In this document: in pieces, positions 37,622 to 45,273 of the stretch
How positions within the stretch are numbered: the stretch's first letter is position 1
Layout of the letters: each line of letters begins with the position of its first letter
Assembly (NCBI RefSeq): GCF_013085465.1
Contig: NZ_CP049838.1
Coordinates: 3,534,001 to 3,598,000, forward strand
Reading direction: 5' to 3'
Length of the DNA stretch: 64,000 nt
Origin: Streptomyces asoensis
Lineage (GTDB): Bacteria; Actinomycetota; Actinomycetes; Streptomycetales; Streptomycetaceae
Notes under the pieces: generated by a model
Seen by the model: only the letters and a program-made list of their open reading frames with translations
Database searches by the model: none
Told to the model about the DNA's origin: nothing
Position numbers and translations under genes: made by a program

Positions 37622-37675
37622 GGTCCTCAAAGCTCCATCGATCGTCTCTGCCAGCGGGTTGTCGTCCAGGAAACG

Positions 37676-37700
37676 AAAAATCCCCTCGCACAGGAGGGGA
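37676..37700 (-). terminator. leuS transcription attenuator
   Basis: On the leuS strand, TCCCCTCCTGTGCGAGGGGA folds as a compact stem of seven base pairs followed by TTTTT (37676-37680): a textbook intrinsic terminator, rare in this genome where most stems lack a U-run. It sits 54 bases before the leuS ATG and 46 bases after the leader peptide stop, the arrangement of translation-controlled attenuation. Confidence 0.85.
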
Positions 37701-37746
37701 CGCCGCGCCGATTCCGAACCGTCCGTTCACCGGCGGTCGGGACTGA

Positions 37747-37785
37747 TCAGCGCGGCTCGCTAAGCAGAAGGCGTACAGCACGCAT
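37747..37785 (-). CDS. leuS leader peptide
   Basis: A 13-codon frame, ATG CGT GCT GTA CGC CTT CTG CTT AGC GAG CCG CGC TGA, encodes MRAVRLLLSEPR with three consecutive leucines. It ends 46 bases before the attenuator stem. Ribosomes stalling at the Leu codons when Leu-tRNA is low would expose an alternative fold and allow readthrough into leuS. Similar Leu leader peptides precede leucine biosynthesis genes in Streptomyces. TACCCT lies seven bases before the ATG, so the leader mRNA could be leaderless, starting at the ATG. Confidence 0.85.
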   Translation of the reverse strand: MRAVRLLLSEPR

Positions 37786-38049
37786 GGCGTTAGGGTACCG
37801 CAGGCCTTGAGCAAGGCGCGACGCTCGTACGTATGCATGGTCGCGACAACGTTGCTGCGACCAGAATGGCGAGGCCGGAACTGAACCAAGGTCAAGGGTT
37901 ACTTCGCGTAACAGTAGCTAAGGGACATCACAACAGCCACATTGTCGTTTGATAACAGCGCAATAACTCAAACCTCGTACCCATCGGTATGGAGCCACTT
38001 AGAGTTCGGCAGCGGGACCGCTTTCCCGAAACTGCTCGGAGTTGCCCCC

Positions 38050-39366
38050 ATGAACCCTCGTCCTAGTAACAGCTCGCTCCCCAAGCCCGGCCGGTCGGTC
38101 TATGGGGTGGCGACGGCTGTCGTCCTGGTCCTCATACCCGTGGTCGTGCTGGTCGGCGGCGACCAGTTCCAGGCATTCCTCAACTTCGGTGCGGGCGTGC
38201 TGTCACTGGTATGCCTCACCTGCTCGGTCATCTGGGGCCTCGTCGCCCAGGACCGGCTCATCCTCAACACGCGCCAGCGGATCATCGCGCAGGGCATCCA
38301 CCGCGTGACCGCCGTGGGCTCCATCGCGTTCCTCGTCGTGCACATCTCCGTCAAGCTGGCGCTGCAACACACCGTCCTGATCGCCGCGCTGATCCCGTTC
38401 AGCCTGGGCATCAAGGGAAGCGCCGGACTCATCGGCCTCGGCTCTCTGGCCGCCCTGCTCATGATCTTCGTCGGCATCACCGGCGCGCTGCGCAACCGGT
38501 TCGCCGCACCCGCCGAGGTAGCCGCCCGCTGGCGCGCGATGCACATGCTGGCCTACCCGGCGCTGTGTGCGGCCCTGATCCACGGCCTGTTCGCGGGGCG
38601 CGCCGCCAAGCCGTTCTTCATGGTCTCGTACGAGCTGTGCCTGGCCGGTGTCATGGCCGCCCTCGCGCTGCGCTCCGCCCCGCGCCCGTTCAAGCGCAAG
38701 GTCGCCGACCGGATCGCCACGATCCTGGGTACGCAGGACCGCTCCGCCATGGACGGCCTGGACGCGTCACGCGCGCGCGTGGGAGAGACCGGATCGTCCG
38801 CGCTGCCCGGCTACGAAGGCCGCTCGGGCCGCTCGCCGCTGACCGACACGATGAGCTCCACCCGGATGTCCCCGCCGTCGTCACCGCTGTACGACACGCC
38901 CGCGCCCGCCGCCCCGGAGCCCGCGAACGGCTTCGCGGCCGCCTATCGCGCCGTCAACACACCGCAGCGCGGCCAGCAGCAGTCCTACGCGGCCGACCAG
39001 ACGGCGCGGATGAACCTGCCGTTCGACATCCAGGCCACCGAGGCCATCCCCCGGGTCGACAACGGCGGCAGCACCTCGGGCAGCTGGCCGGTCCCGTCCC
39101 CGCCGCCGGTCGGCGAGGCGCCCCCGTCGGCCTACGACCCGCTCCAGGACACGGGATTCAGCATCCCGGTCTATGACAATTCGGGCACCGCCGGGTACGG
39201 CGGACGTGACGTGTACGACACCGGTGAGACGAATCCCCCTTACGGGACGTACAACCAGAACGACACGTACAACAGCGGTCCCGCCAATGAACCATCACCT
39301 GGCTCGTCGTTCGACGCACCGGGTTCGGGCGAACCTTGGAACACGCCTTCCGGAGGCTATAGGTGA
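38050..39366 (+). CDS. b-type cytochrome-like membrane protein with long cytoplasmic tail
   Basis: A 438-residue protein with about six membrane helices in residues 17-208. Four helix histidines are paired with the spacing of bis-haem ferric reductase-type domains: His84 and His98 (14 apart) in GIHRVTAVGSIAFLVVHIS, and His165 and His178 (13 apart) in MHMLAYPALCAALIHGL. So two b-haems probably span the membrane. Residues about 210-438 are a hydrophilic Pro/Ser/Tyr-rich tail with no recognisable domain. ATG at 38050 was chosen, with GGAG ten bases upstream. It overlaps the next gene by four bases and diverges from leuS. Confidence 0.83.
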   Translation: MNPRPSNSSLPKPGRSVYGVATAVVLVLIPVVVLVGGDQFQAFLNFGAGVLSLVCLTCSVIWGLVAQDRLILNTRQRIIAQGIHRVTAVGSIAFLVVHISVKLALQHTVLIAALIPFSLGIKGSAGLIGLGSLAALLMIFVGITGALRNRFAAPAEVAARWRAMHMLAYPALCAALIHGLFAGRAAKPFFMVSYELCLAGVMAALALRSAPRPFKRKVADRIATILGTQDRSAMDGLDASRARVGETGSSALPGYEGRSGRSPLTDTMSSTRMSPPSSPLYDTPAPAAPEPANGFAAAYRAVNTPQRGQQQSYAADQTARMNLPFDIQATEAIPRVDNGGSTSGSWPVPSPPPVGEAPPSAYDPLQDTGFSIPVYDNSGTAGYGGRDVYDTGETNPPYGTYNQNDTYNSGPANEPSPGSSFDAPGSGEPWNTPSGGYR

Positions 39367-40973
39367 ACGAGGCCCTGCCCGACGTCCCAGAAGTCCGCGT
39401 GGTCGGGCTTCCGCAGCTCACGTCGGGCTTCGACCTTGTCGAAAGACTCGATCTGCCCATGCACCTCAAGGTGCACGGGCCGCTCGAACCCCTGGGCGGA
39501 GAGGCACTCGCGAAGCTCTCCGAGAACATCAACCTGAAGGGCCGCGGCGGCGCGGGCTTCCCCTTCCACAAGAAGCTGCGCTCGGTCGCCGAGGCGGCGA
39601 TCAAGCGCGGCGTACGACCGGTCGTCGTCGTCAACGGCAGCGAGGACGAGCCGGCCTGTCGCAAGGACACGGTGCTCATCAACCGTGCCCCGCACCTCAT
39701 CCTGGACGGCGCGCTGCTGGTCGCGGAGGCGCTGGGTGCCCGCACGCTCGTGGTGGGGGTCACCCGCGAATCCACCCAGCGCTCCATGGAGGCCGCGCTC
39801 GCCGAGCGCGGCCTCAGCAACGGCCGTAGATCGGCGCTGAAGGCATTCGTCCAACGCAACCCGATCCGCATGGTCACCGGCGCCGCCGCGTCACTGATCC
39901 GCTCCATCGACGGCGGCCCGCCGATCCCGCCCGGCCGCAAGGTCAGCGCCTCGCAGAACGGCGTCGGCGGCGCGCCGACCCTGCTCTCCAACGCCGAGAC
40001 GTTCGCCCAGCTGGCCATCGCCGCCCGCATCGGCCCGGAGCGCTACGGCAACACCGGCCTGTACGACGAGCCGGGCACCGTCATGCTGACGGTCTCCGGC
40101 GCGGTCGCCCGCCCGATGGTGATCGAGGTGCCCACGGGCGTGCCGCTGCGCTACGTCCTCCAGCTCGCCGGTGCCCCGCCGGTGCCCCAGGGCGTGCTGA
40201 CCGGCGGCTATCACGGCAAGTGGATCGACGCGGCGACGGTCAACGAGGCGATCGTCTCCCGCAACTCCCTCGACGCGGTGGGCGGGGCGCTCGGCGCCGG
40301 CGCGATCCTGCCGATCAGCCAGGAGACCTGCCCGCTGGGTGAGTCGCTGCGGGTGGCCCAGTGGCTGGCCGACGAGAGCGCGGGACAGTGCGGTCCCTGC
40401 TACCTCGGCCTGCCGGCCGCCGCGCGCGGCATGGAGGACATCATCAACGGCGGCGGCCCGGCCGCCCTGGAGGCGCTCAAGCAGGTCGCCAAGAACGTCA
40501 AGCGGCGCGGTGCGTGCTCGCACCCGGACGGCTCCGCGATGTTCCTGGAGTCGACCATCAAGGCGTTCACCGACGACCTGGCCGCGCATGTCCTCGGCAA
40601 TGGGTGCGGACGCCCCGTGGAGGGCGTTCTGCCGCTCTTCGAGGCCGGCATGGCCCCGGCGGCCATCACGAGCGGCATCGCGCCGGAGGACAGCGGCTCG
40701 AGCCGTCAGAAGATCTTCGTCGACTGGACGCTGTGCCGCGGCCACGGCCTCTGCGCCGACATCCTCCCGGAGGTCTTCCAACTGGGCGCCGACGGCTTCC
40801 CGACGGTGGCACAGGCGAAGGTGCCACAGAACGCGGAGGCGAAGGCACTGCGCGCGGTACGCCGCTGCCCGGCGCTGGCCCTGCGCGTCGAGGAGGACAC
40901 ACGCCCTCAGGCGCCCGCCCGCAATCTCCCGGTCCTCTCCCAGGGCCGCGGCCGCCGCGCCCTCGGCCGCTGA
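39363..40973 (+). CDS. NuoF-like flavoprotein fused to a C-terminal ferredoxin
   Basis: A 536-residue soluble electron carrier. Residues 57-115 hold NuoF-type NADH and FMN sites: LKGRGGAGFPFHKK, NGSEDEPACRKD and NRAPHLILDG. An SLBB-like part follows (TVSGAVARPMVIEVPTG). Residues 338-390 resemble the N3 iron-sulfur domain, ESAGQCGPCYLG and RGACSHPDG, with Cys343, Cys346 and Cys385; the first cysteine of the usual SCGxCxPC motif is Ala340. Residues 450-510 are a [3Fe-4S]-type ferredoxin: FVDWTLCRGHGLCADI and RRCPAL (Cys458, Cys464, Cys502). The GTG start overlaps the TGA of the cytochrome gene, so the two are coupled and probably interact: NADH to flavin to FeS to haem. Confidence 0.86.
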   Translation: MNEALPDVPEVRVVGLPQLTSGFDLVERLDLPMHLKVHGPLEPLGGEALAKLSENINLKGRGGAGFPFHKKLRSVAEAAIKRGVRPVVVVNGSEDEPACRKDTVLINRAPHLILDGALLVAEALGARTLVVGVTRESTQRSMEAALAERGLSNGRRSALKAFVQRNPIRMVTGAAASLIRSIDGGPPIPPGRKVSASQNGVGGAPTLLSNAETFAQLAIAARIGPERYGNTGLYDEPGTVMLTVSGAVARPMVIEVPTGVPLRYVLQLAGAPPVPQGVLTGGYHGKWIDAATVNEAIVSRNSLDAVGGALGAGAILPISQETCPLGESLRVAQWLADESAGQCGPCYLGLPAAARGMEDIINGGGPAALEALKQVAKNVKRRGACSHPDGSAMFLESTIKAFTDDLAAHVLGNGCGRPVEGVLPLFEAGMAPAAITSGIAPEDSGSSRQKIFVDWTLCRGHGLCADILPEVFQLGADGFPTVAQAKVPQNAEAKALRAVRRCPALALRVEEDTRPQAPARNLPVLSQGRGRRALGR

Positions 40974-40995
40974 GCACCACGACGACAGACGACAA

Positions 40996-41021
40996 GGGGC
41001 CGTCCGAGAACAGGCGGCCCC
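40996..41021 (+). terminator. candidate terminator after the flavoprotein gene
   Basis: GGGGCCG and CGGCCCC form a seven-base stem with a 12-base loop, 23 bases after the stop. No U-tract follows. Transcription is also blocked by the convergent tRNA terminator just beyond it. Confidence 0.4.
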
Positions 41022-41083
41022 GAACCGTCGCCCCTGACGGAATGTCCGAAGAGGGAATGTCGGAACGCGATCCGAACGCAAAA

Positions 41084-41119
41084 AGATCCCGCCGGATCGA
41101 ATCCGATCCGGCGGGATCT
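41084..41119 (-). terminator. terminator of the first tRNA-Ala gene
   Basis: AGATCCCGCCGGATCG and CGATCCGGCGGGATCT form a perfect 16-base stem around AATC (or its complement), five bases past the 3' end of the tRNA, followed on that strand by TTTTTGCG. A complete intrinsic terminator. Confidence 0.92.
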
Positions 41120-41123
41120 GCTG

Positions 41124-41196
41124 TGGAGCTAAGGAGAATTGAACTCCTGACCTCCTGCATGCCATGCAGGCGCTCTACCAACTGAGCTATAGCCCC
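41124..41196 (-). tRNA. tRNA-Ala (anticodon GGC), copy 1
   Basis: A 73-base tRNA read on the minus strand: acceptor GGGGCTA pairs with TAGCTCC, D arm GCTC-AGTTGGTA-GAGC, anticodon arm CCTGC-ATGGCAT-GCAGG with anticodon GGC, and T arm AGGAG-TTCAATT-CTCCT. The discriminator is A, and CCA is not encoded (ACAG follows). It reads GCC and GCU Ala codons, and GCC is the dominant Ala codon in this genome. It is identical to the copy at 44434-44506. Confidence 0.96.
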
Positions 41197-41259
41197 TCGT
41201 GGCCAAGCGGCGAAGCCGCCTACCGACCGTGTCGCCCGGTTTCCCCGGCGGCGACGCCA

Positions 41260-41289
41260 ACATTACCGGCCCGGGGCGTGGACCACCAA
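41260..41289 (-). promoter_or_regulatory. candidate promoter of tRNA-Ala copy 1
   Basis: On the minus strand TTGGTG (41284-41289) and TAATGT (41260-41265) lie 18 bases apart, about 64 bases before the mature tRNA 5' end. This leaves a short leader to be removed by RNase P. Confidence 0.4.
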
Positions 41290-41327
41290 ATCGTTTCCGC
41301 CCCGTCCGATTTCAACCGATATGCGGG

Positions 41328-41561
41328 TCAAGCGGTGACGAACGAATAGAACCGCTTCAGTGTGCAGTGCTCCTCGAGGAGCCGCCCGTAGATCGGCTCG
41401 CCCTCCAGCTCACGGTACGTCTCGATCGGGTCGCCTTTTATGATCAGCGCCCGCGCGCATTCCTCGCACCAGTACTGGTAGTCGGGGTTGACCGGCTCCA
41501 TGTCACGGACGATCGGGGTGCCGCTGCCGCACCAGTCGCACTTTCGCCTGTGTGCACCCAT
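41328..41561 (-). CDS. small zinc-ribbon protein A
   Basis: A 77-residue protein with CDWCG at residues 8-12 and WCEEC at 32-36, a four-cysteine zinc ribbon, followed by a helical C-terminus ETYRELEGEPIYGRLLEEHC. The function is unknown to me. It starts at ATG 41561, three bases after the stop of zinc-ribbon protein B, with GGAG (in the end of the upstream gene) as ribosome site; the two form a small operon. It reads toward tRNA-Ala copy 1. Confidence 0.82.
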   Translation of the reverse strand: MGAHRRKCDWCGSGTPIVRDMEPVNPDYQYWCEECARALIIKGDPIETYRELEGEPIYGRLLEEHCTLKRFYSFVTA

Positions 41562-41564
41562 CGA

Positions 41565-41738
41565 TCAGCTCCAGCTGTGGCCGCAGGCCGTGCACACGTA
41601 GGAAATCCCGCCGTTGTCACCAAGAACCTGGGCCACATGACCGGAACCACAGGAGGGGCAGCGTAGCCGGGTGGCCCTGTCCGGTGTCACCGCCGCTTCG
41701 GAGAGATGACCGACCTCTCCGAGGATGCTCGCAGGCAT
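41565..41738 (-). CDS. small zinc-ribbon protein B
   Basis: A 57-residue protein beginning MPASILGEVGHLSEAAVTPD. Two cysteine pairs, RCPSCGSGH and YVCTACGHSW, make a canonical rubredoxin-like or TFIIS-like zinc ribbon with a 22-residue loop. GGGAGGGAG lies seven bases upstream of the ATG at 41738. It is the first gene of a two-gene unit with zinc-ribbon protein A and follows the MFS exporter gene on the same strand after 69 bases. The C-terminal ribbon resembles those at the ends of RNA polymerase subunits, but no other domain exists to guide a function. Confidence 0.85.
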   Translation of the reverse strand: MPASILGEVGHLSEAAVTPDRATRLRCPSCGSGHVAQVLGDNGGISYVCTACGHSWS

Positions 41739-41807
41739 CGCTACTCCCTCCCGTCGGGCCGCGCTCCCTTCCGGCCGTTTGATTCTGCCACGGCCGGGCC
41801 AATACGG

Positions 41808-43310
41808 TCAGCGACGCCTCAGTACCAGTCCGGACACGGCACCCAGGACAGCTGTCGTAGCGAGCGCGAACATGCATGTGAGAAGCGCTTCCGAAGAGGT
41901 ATACGCCTCTGGGGCCCCAAGTGACTCAAGCCGGTGGAAGAACAGTGTGCCGAACGCCGCAACACCGATCAGCTGCCCGAGCTGGGTGACCGTGGCGAGC
42001 AGTCCGCTGGCGTCCGCCGCGTCCTCGGGCCGCACCGCCGCCAGCGCCCCGGTGAGCGTCGGGCTGAAGGCGAGGGCGAGCCCGACACCCACGCCGGCGT
42101 ACGCCGCGTACAGCCAGGCACCACCGTGGTCGCCGCCCCGGAAGGCCAGCCCCACTCCCAGCACGGACAGCGCGGTGAGCGTGAACCCGGCCGGGGCCAG
42201 GGACCGTTGCCAGGCCGCGGGCCACCTGCGCCAGGTCAGCCCGACCGCCCCGAAGACCACCGCGGTCGGCGCGAAGGTGAGGCCGGCGCGCAGCGCGCTG
42301 TAGCCGAGCCCGCCCTGGACGTGCAGGGTCAGCACGAACAGGAAGCCCCCGTTGACCGCCATGACGGCCAGGACACGCAGGACGGCGAGACCCATCCCGG
42401 GGTGACGAAGCACACGGGGCGCGATCAGCGGGGCGCCGCCCCGCCGGGCGAGCCGGGCCTCGTAGCCACGGAACAGCACCAGCACGAGCGCGCCGACGGC
42501 CAGCGACACCCAGGACCACAGCGGCCAGTCCTTTTCCTGTCCGAGCACGAGCGGCACCGTGATCAGTGAGACGGCGGCGCCCAGAAGCACGAGACCGGGC
42601 CAGTCCATCCCGCGCGCCCCTTCCCACGCCCCCGCGCCCGCCGCTGCCCGTCCCGCTCCCCCACCACGGGGCAGGACGCGCCTGCCGACGATCAGCAGGA
42701 CCAGACCCACCGGCACGTTCACGAGGAACACCGGACGCCAGCCGGTGCCCAGCAGATCGGCGGCGACCAGGACGCCACCCACCATCTGTCCGGCCGCCGC
42801 GCCGACGGCGAGGACCGCCGAGTAGACGCCCAGCGCCCGCACCCGGGCCTCGCCGGTGAACGTGCGCTGGATCAGGCTGAGCACCTGCGGGATCATCACC
42901 GCCGACCCGGCACCCTGCACCAGCCGGAACACGATCAGTTCGGTACTGCCCTGAGCCAGCCCGCAGGCCAGCGAGGCGGTCGTGAAGAGAGCGAGCCCGA
43001 CGAGGTGGACGCGGCCGTGCCCGAACCGGTCGCCGAGGCGCGCGCCGGTGATCAGGAGCACCGAGTACGTGATGGCGTATCCGGCGACGACCAGTTGGAG
43101 GTCCGCGCCGGAGGCGTTCAGGTCGGAACCGATCGTGGGGGCCGCGACGTTCACGATGAAGACGTCGAGCAGTGCCATGAACTGGGCTGCGAGCACGACC
43201 GCCAGCAGCCGCCGCGGCCGATTGTCAGTGCCAGGGTCTTTACTGGCAGCAGGACTTGAAGCGGGTGGAACGGGCGCGGGGACCGGGCTCGTCCGGGGTG
43301 TCGTCGTCAT
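41808..43310 (-). CDS. MFS drug exporter (DHA2/EmrB-QacA type, 14 TM)
   Basis: A 500-residue membrane exporter. After a 35-residue Pro/Ser-rich N-terminus come LLAVVLAAQFMALLDVFIVNV (helix 1 with motif D1: LDVFIVNVAAP), motif A in ARLGDRFGHGR, and motif C-like GAAAGQMVGGVL; the count of hydrophobic stretches is about 14. Members export lipophilic drugs or pathway products by proton antiport. ATG at 43308-43310 gives MTTTPRTSPVPAP; the frame extends further upstream only by chance. A divergent XRE-type regulator lies 94 bases away and probably controls it. Confidence 0.92.
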   Translation of the reverse strand: MTTTPRTSPVPAPVPPASSPAASKDPGTDNRPRRLLAVVLAAQFMALLDVFIVNVAAPTIGSDLNASGADLQLVVAGYAITYSVLLITGARLGDRFGHGRVHLVGLALFTTASLACGLAQGSTELIVFRLVQGAGSAVMIPQVLSLIQRTFTGEARVRALGVYSAVLAVGAAAGQMVGGVLVAADLLGTGWRPVFLVNVPVGLVLLIVGRRVLPRGGGAGRAAAGAGAWEGARGMDWPGLVLLGAAVSLITVPLVLGQEKDWPLWSWVSLAVGALVLVLFRGYEARLARRGGAPLIAPRVLRHPGMGLAVLRVLAVMAVNGGFLFVLTLHVQGGLGYSALRAGLTFAPTAVVFGAVGLTWRRWPAAWQRSLAPAGFTLTALSVLGVGLAFRGGDHGGAWLYAAYAGVGVGLALAFSPTLTGALAAVRPEDAADASGLLATVTQLGQLIGVAAFGTLFFHRLESLGAPEAYTSSEALLTCMFALATTAVLGAVSGLVLRRR

Positions 43311-43404
43311 GCCGTCGAGCGTGACGAGGATCCGGTACGGGTGCCGAGAGCCCGCCGATGCTGGTACTGACGGCACCTGGCAGAGAACGGGCGGGGGATC
43401 CACC

Positions 43405-44343
43405 ATGGGGGACGTGACGACGGGGGACGTGACGACGGTGACGCGAACAGGCACGGAGACAAGGCCGGGACCGGCGCCGGGGCCTGCGCCGGGATCGCCG
43501 CATCGGCGCCGCCCCGAGCTGGCCGCGTTCCTGCGCAGCAGGCGGGCCCGGGTGACACCGGGTGACGTCGGGATGCCACCCGGGCTGCGGCGCCGCACAC
43601 CGGGACTGCGGCGCGAGGAGGTCGCGCAGCTCTCGGGCGTGGGCGTGACCTGGTACACCTGGCTGGAGCAGGGCCGGCCGATCAACGCCTCCGCGCAGGT
43701 CCTGGACGCCGTCGCGCGCACCCTGCGGCTCGATCCGCCGGAGCGGGAGCATCTGTACCACCTGGCGGAGGTGCCCTACACGGCCGCGCCGGAAGCCCTG
43801 GTGCGGAGCGTGGGACCGGAGATCCAGGGCATCATCGACGCCCTGGCGCCCCGACCGGCGGTGGTCTACAACTCGCGCTACGACATCCTGGCCACCAACC
43901 CCGTCTACCACGACCTGTTCATCACGCCGGTGGACGCCTGCGTGCCGGGGCCGAACAACGCGCTGTGGCGGCTGTTCACGGTCCGGGAGCAGGACTGCCC
44001 GCTGCTGTTCCGGGACAAGGAGCTGCCGGTGATGGTGGCGACCCTGCGGGCGTCGTACGGGCTGCACGCCGGTGAGCCCGGCTGGGAGGACTTCATACGC
44101 CGGCTGTCGCAGGCGAGCCCGCTGTTCACGCGGCTGTGGGAGTCCGGTGACGTGGCGGAGCCCGGCCGCCGCGTGAAGGTCTTCCGGCACGAGGCGGTGG
44201 GCGAGCTGCGGATGACGTCGATGTCACTGTCGATCAACGGGATGCCGGAGTGCCGGATCGTCGTCTACACGCCCGACGACGAGGAGACGGAGCGCCGCGC
44301 CGCCATGCTGCGGAACGGAGCGACAAAAAATCCCGCCCCCTGA
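43405..44343 (+). CDS. XRE-family regulator with MmyB-like ligand-binding domain
   Basis: A 312-residue transcription factor. Residues about 35-110 are a helix-turn-helix (ELAAFLRSRRARVTPGDVG, RREEVAQLSGVGVTWYTWLE, INASAQVLDAVARTLRL). Residues about 125-310 are the MmyB-like, PAS-related domain (RPAVVYNSRYDILATNPVYHD, NALWRLFTVRE, MSLSINGMPECRIVVYTPDD), which binds fatty acid-like ligands in related proteins. ATG at 43405 has GGGGGA nine bases upstream. It diverges from the MFS exporter, the usual layout for a regulator and its exporter target. Ends in a bidirectional terminator. Confidence 0.92.
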   Translation: MGDVTTGDVTTVTRTGTETRPGPAPGPAPGSPHRRRPELAAFLRSRRARVTPGDVGMPPGLRRRTPGLRREEVAQLSGVGVTWYTWLEQGRPINASAQVLDAVARTLRLDPPEREHLYHLAEVPYTAAPEALVRSVGPEIQGIIDALAPRPAVVYNSRYDILATNPVYHDLFITPVDACVPGPNNALWRLFTVREQDCPLLFRDKELPVMVATLRASYGLHAGEPGWEDFIRRLSQASPLFTRLWESGDVAEPGRRVKVFRHEAVGELRMTSMSLSINGMPECRIVVYTPDDEETERRAAMLRNGATKNPAP

Positions 44344-44353
44344 GGGGACGGGA
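44331..44353. terminator. bidirectional terminator between regulator and tRNA-Ala copy 2
   Basis: TCCCGCCCCCTGAGGGGACG followed by GGA folds as a nine-to-ten-base stem. AAAAAA precedes it (a U-run for minus-strand transcripts) and TCTTTGT follows it (plus strand), so it can stop both the regulator and the tRNA transcripts. Confidence 0.85.
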
Positions 44354-44433
44354 TCTTTGTCAACAGATCTCAACCGGTCGCTACCGATCTTTGACAACTC
44401 AACAGAGTGTCGACCGACAGACCAGGTGATCCG

Positions 44434-44506
44434 TGGAGCTAAGGAGAATTGAACTCCTGACCTCCTGCATGCCATGCAGGCGCTCTACCAACTGAGCTAT
44501 AGCCCC
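44434..44506 (-). tRNA. tRNA-Ala (anticodon GGC), copy 2
   Basis: Identical in all 73 bases to the copy at 41124-41196, same strand, again without CCA. Identity extends only one or two bases to either side (GTGGAGCT to AGCCCCT), so the flanks are unrelated. A TAAAGT with TTCACT 18 bases upstream, about 40 bases before the mature 5' end, is a possible promoter. Confidence 0.96.
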
Positions 44507-44598
44507 TTGCGTTCTTCCCGCTCGGCGGGCGAACAAGAAGAACTTTAGCCTGCGACCTGCCGGAAAGTGAAATCCGGGTCCCGGCGGCCGCACGGCGC

Positions 44599-45273
44599 TC
44601 AGTCGTCGTCGCCGAGCACCGGCTCGGGCAGGGTGCCGGCGTTGTGCTCGAGCAGGCGCCAGCCCCGAGCGCCCTCACCGAGGACGGACCAGCAGCAGTT
44701 GGAGAGACCGCCGAGGGCTTCCCAGTGGTGGGCGTCCAGGCCGAGGAGACGGCCGATGGTGGTGCGGATGGTGCCGCCGTGACTGACGACGACGAGCGTG
44801 CCGTCCTCGGGCAGTTTCTCGGCGTGCCGCAGCACCACGGGAGCGGCACGGTCGGCGACCTCCGTCTCCAGTTCGCCGCCGCCTCGGCGGACCGGCTCAC
44901 CGCGCTTCCACGCGGTGTACTCGTCGCCGTGGCCTGCGATGATCTCGTCGTGCGTCAGACCCTGCCAGAGGCCCGCGTACGTCTCGCGCAGGGCCTCGTC
45001 GTGGATCACCTCGAGGCCGGTGAGGGCGACGAGCTCGGCGGCCGTGTTCGCGGCCCGCGACAGGTCCGAGGAGACGATCGCGTCGGGCTGGAGGGAGGCG
45101 AGCAGCCGAGCGGCGCGACGGGCCTGGGCCACGCCGGTCTCGGTCAGCTCCACGTCCGTCGTGCCCTGGAAGCGGCGCTCCACGTTCCAGGCGGTCTGGC
45201 CGTGCCGCCACAGGATGACCCGGCGGCCACGGCCCGGCCGGCTGTCGGCGGCCGGCTCCGCGGGGGCGCTCAC
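44599..45273 (-). CDS. histidine phosphatase (phosphoglycerate mutase-like; GpgP-like by position)
   Basis: A 224-residue branch-1 histidine phosphatase. The catalytic LWRHGQTAWNVERRFQG contains the RHG phospho-accepting His; DAIVSSDLSRAANTAAE, ETYAGLWQGLTHDEI and VVVSHGGTIRTTIG (second catalytic His) complete the set. In mycobacteria the gene after nadD-rsfS is gpgP, glucosyl-3-phosphoglycerate phosphatase, so this is a plausible function by position only. GTG at 45271-45273 overlaps the rsfS stop (GTGA), giving translational coupling. The terminal tail EPVLGDDD is acidic. Confidence 0.9.
   Translation of the reverse strand: MSAPAEPAADSRPGRGRRVILWRHGQTAWNVERRFQGTTDVELTETGVAQARRAARLLASLQPDAIVSSDLSRAANTAAELVALTGLEVIHDEALRETYAGLWQGLTHDEIIAGHGDEYTAWKRGEPVRRGGGELETEVADRAAPVVLRHAEKLPEDGTLVVVSHGGTIRTTIGRLLGLDAHHWEALGGLSNCCWSVLGEGARGWRLLEHNAGTLPEPVLGDDD

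Noticed and set aside
37676..37860. T-box riboswitch upstream of leuS
   Set aside because: No T-box sequence or specifier stem was found; a Leu-rich leader peptide and compact terminator explain the region better.
43311..43721. A 137-residue extension of the MFS exporter
   Set aside because: It overlaps the divergent regulator and its promoter region and shows no membrane or domain sequence; the ATG at 43310 suits the family.
41124..44506. Integrated mobile element between the tRNA-Ala copies
   Set aside because: No integrase, transposase or phage gene lies between them; gene content and composition are normal.
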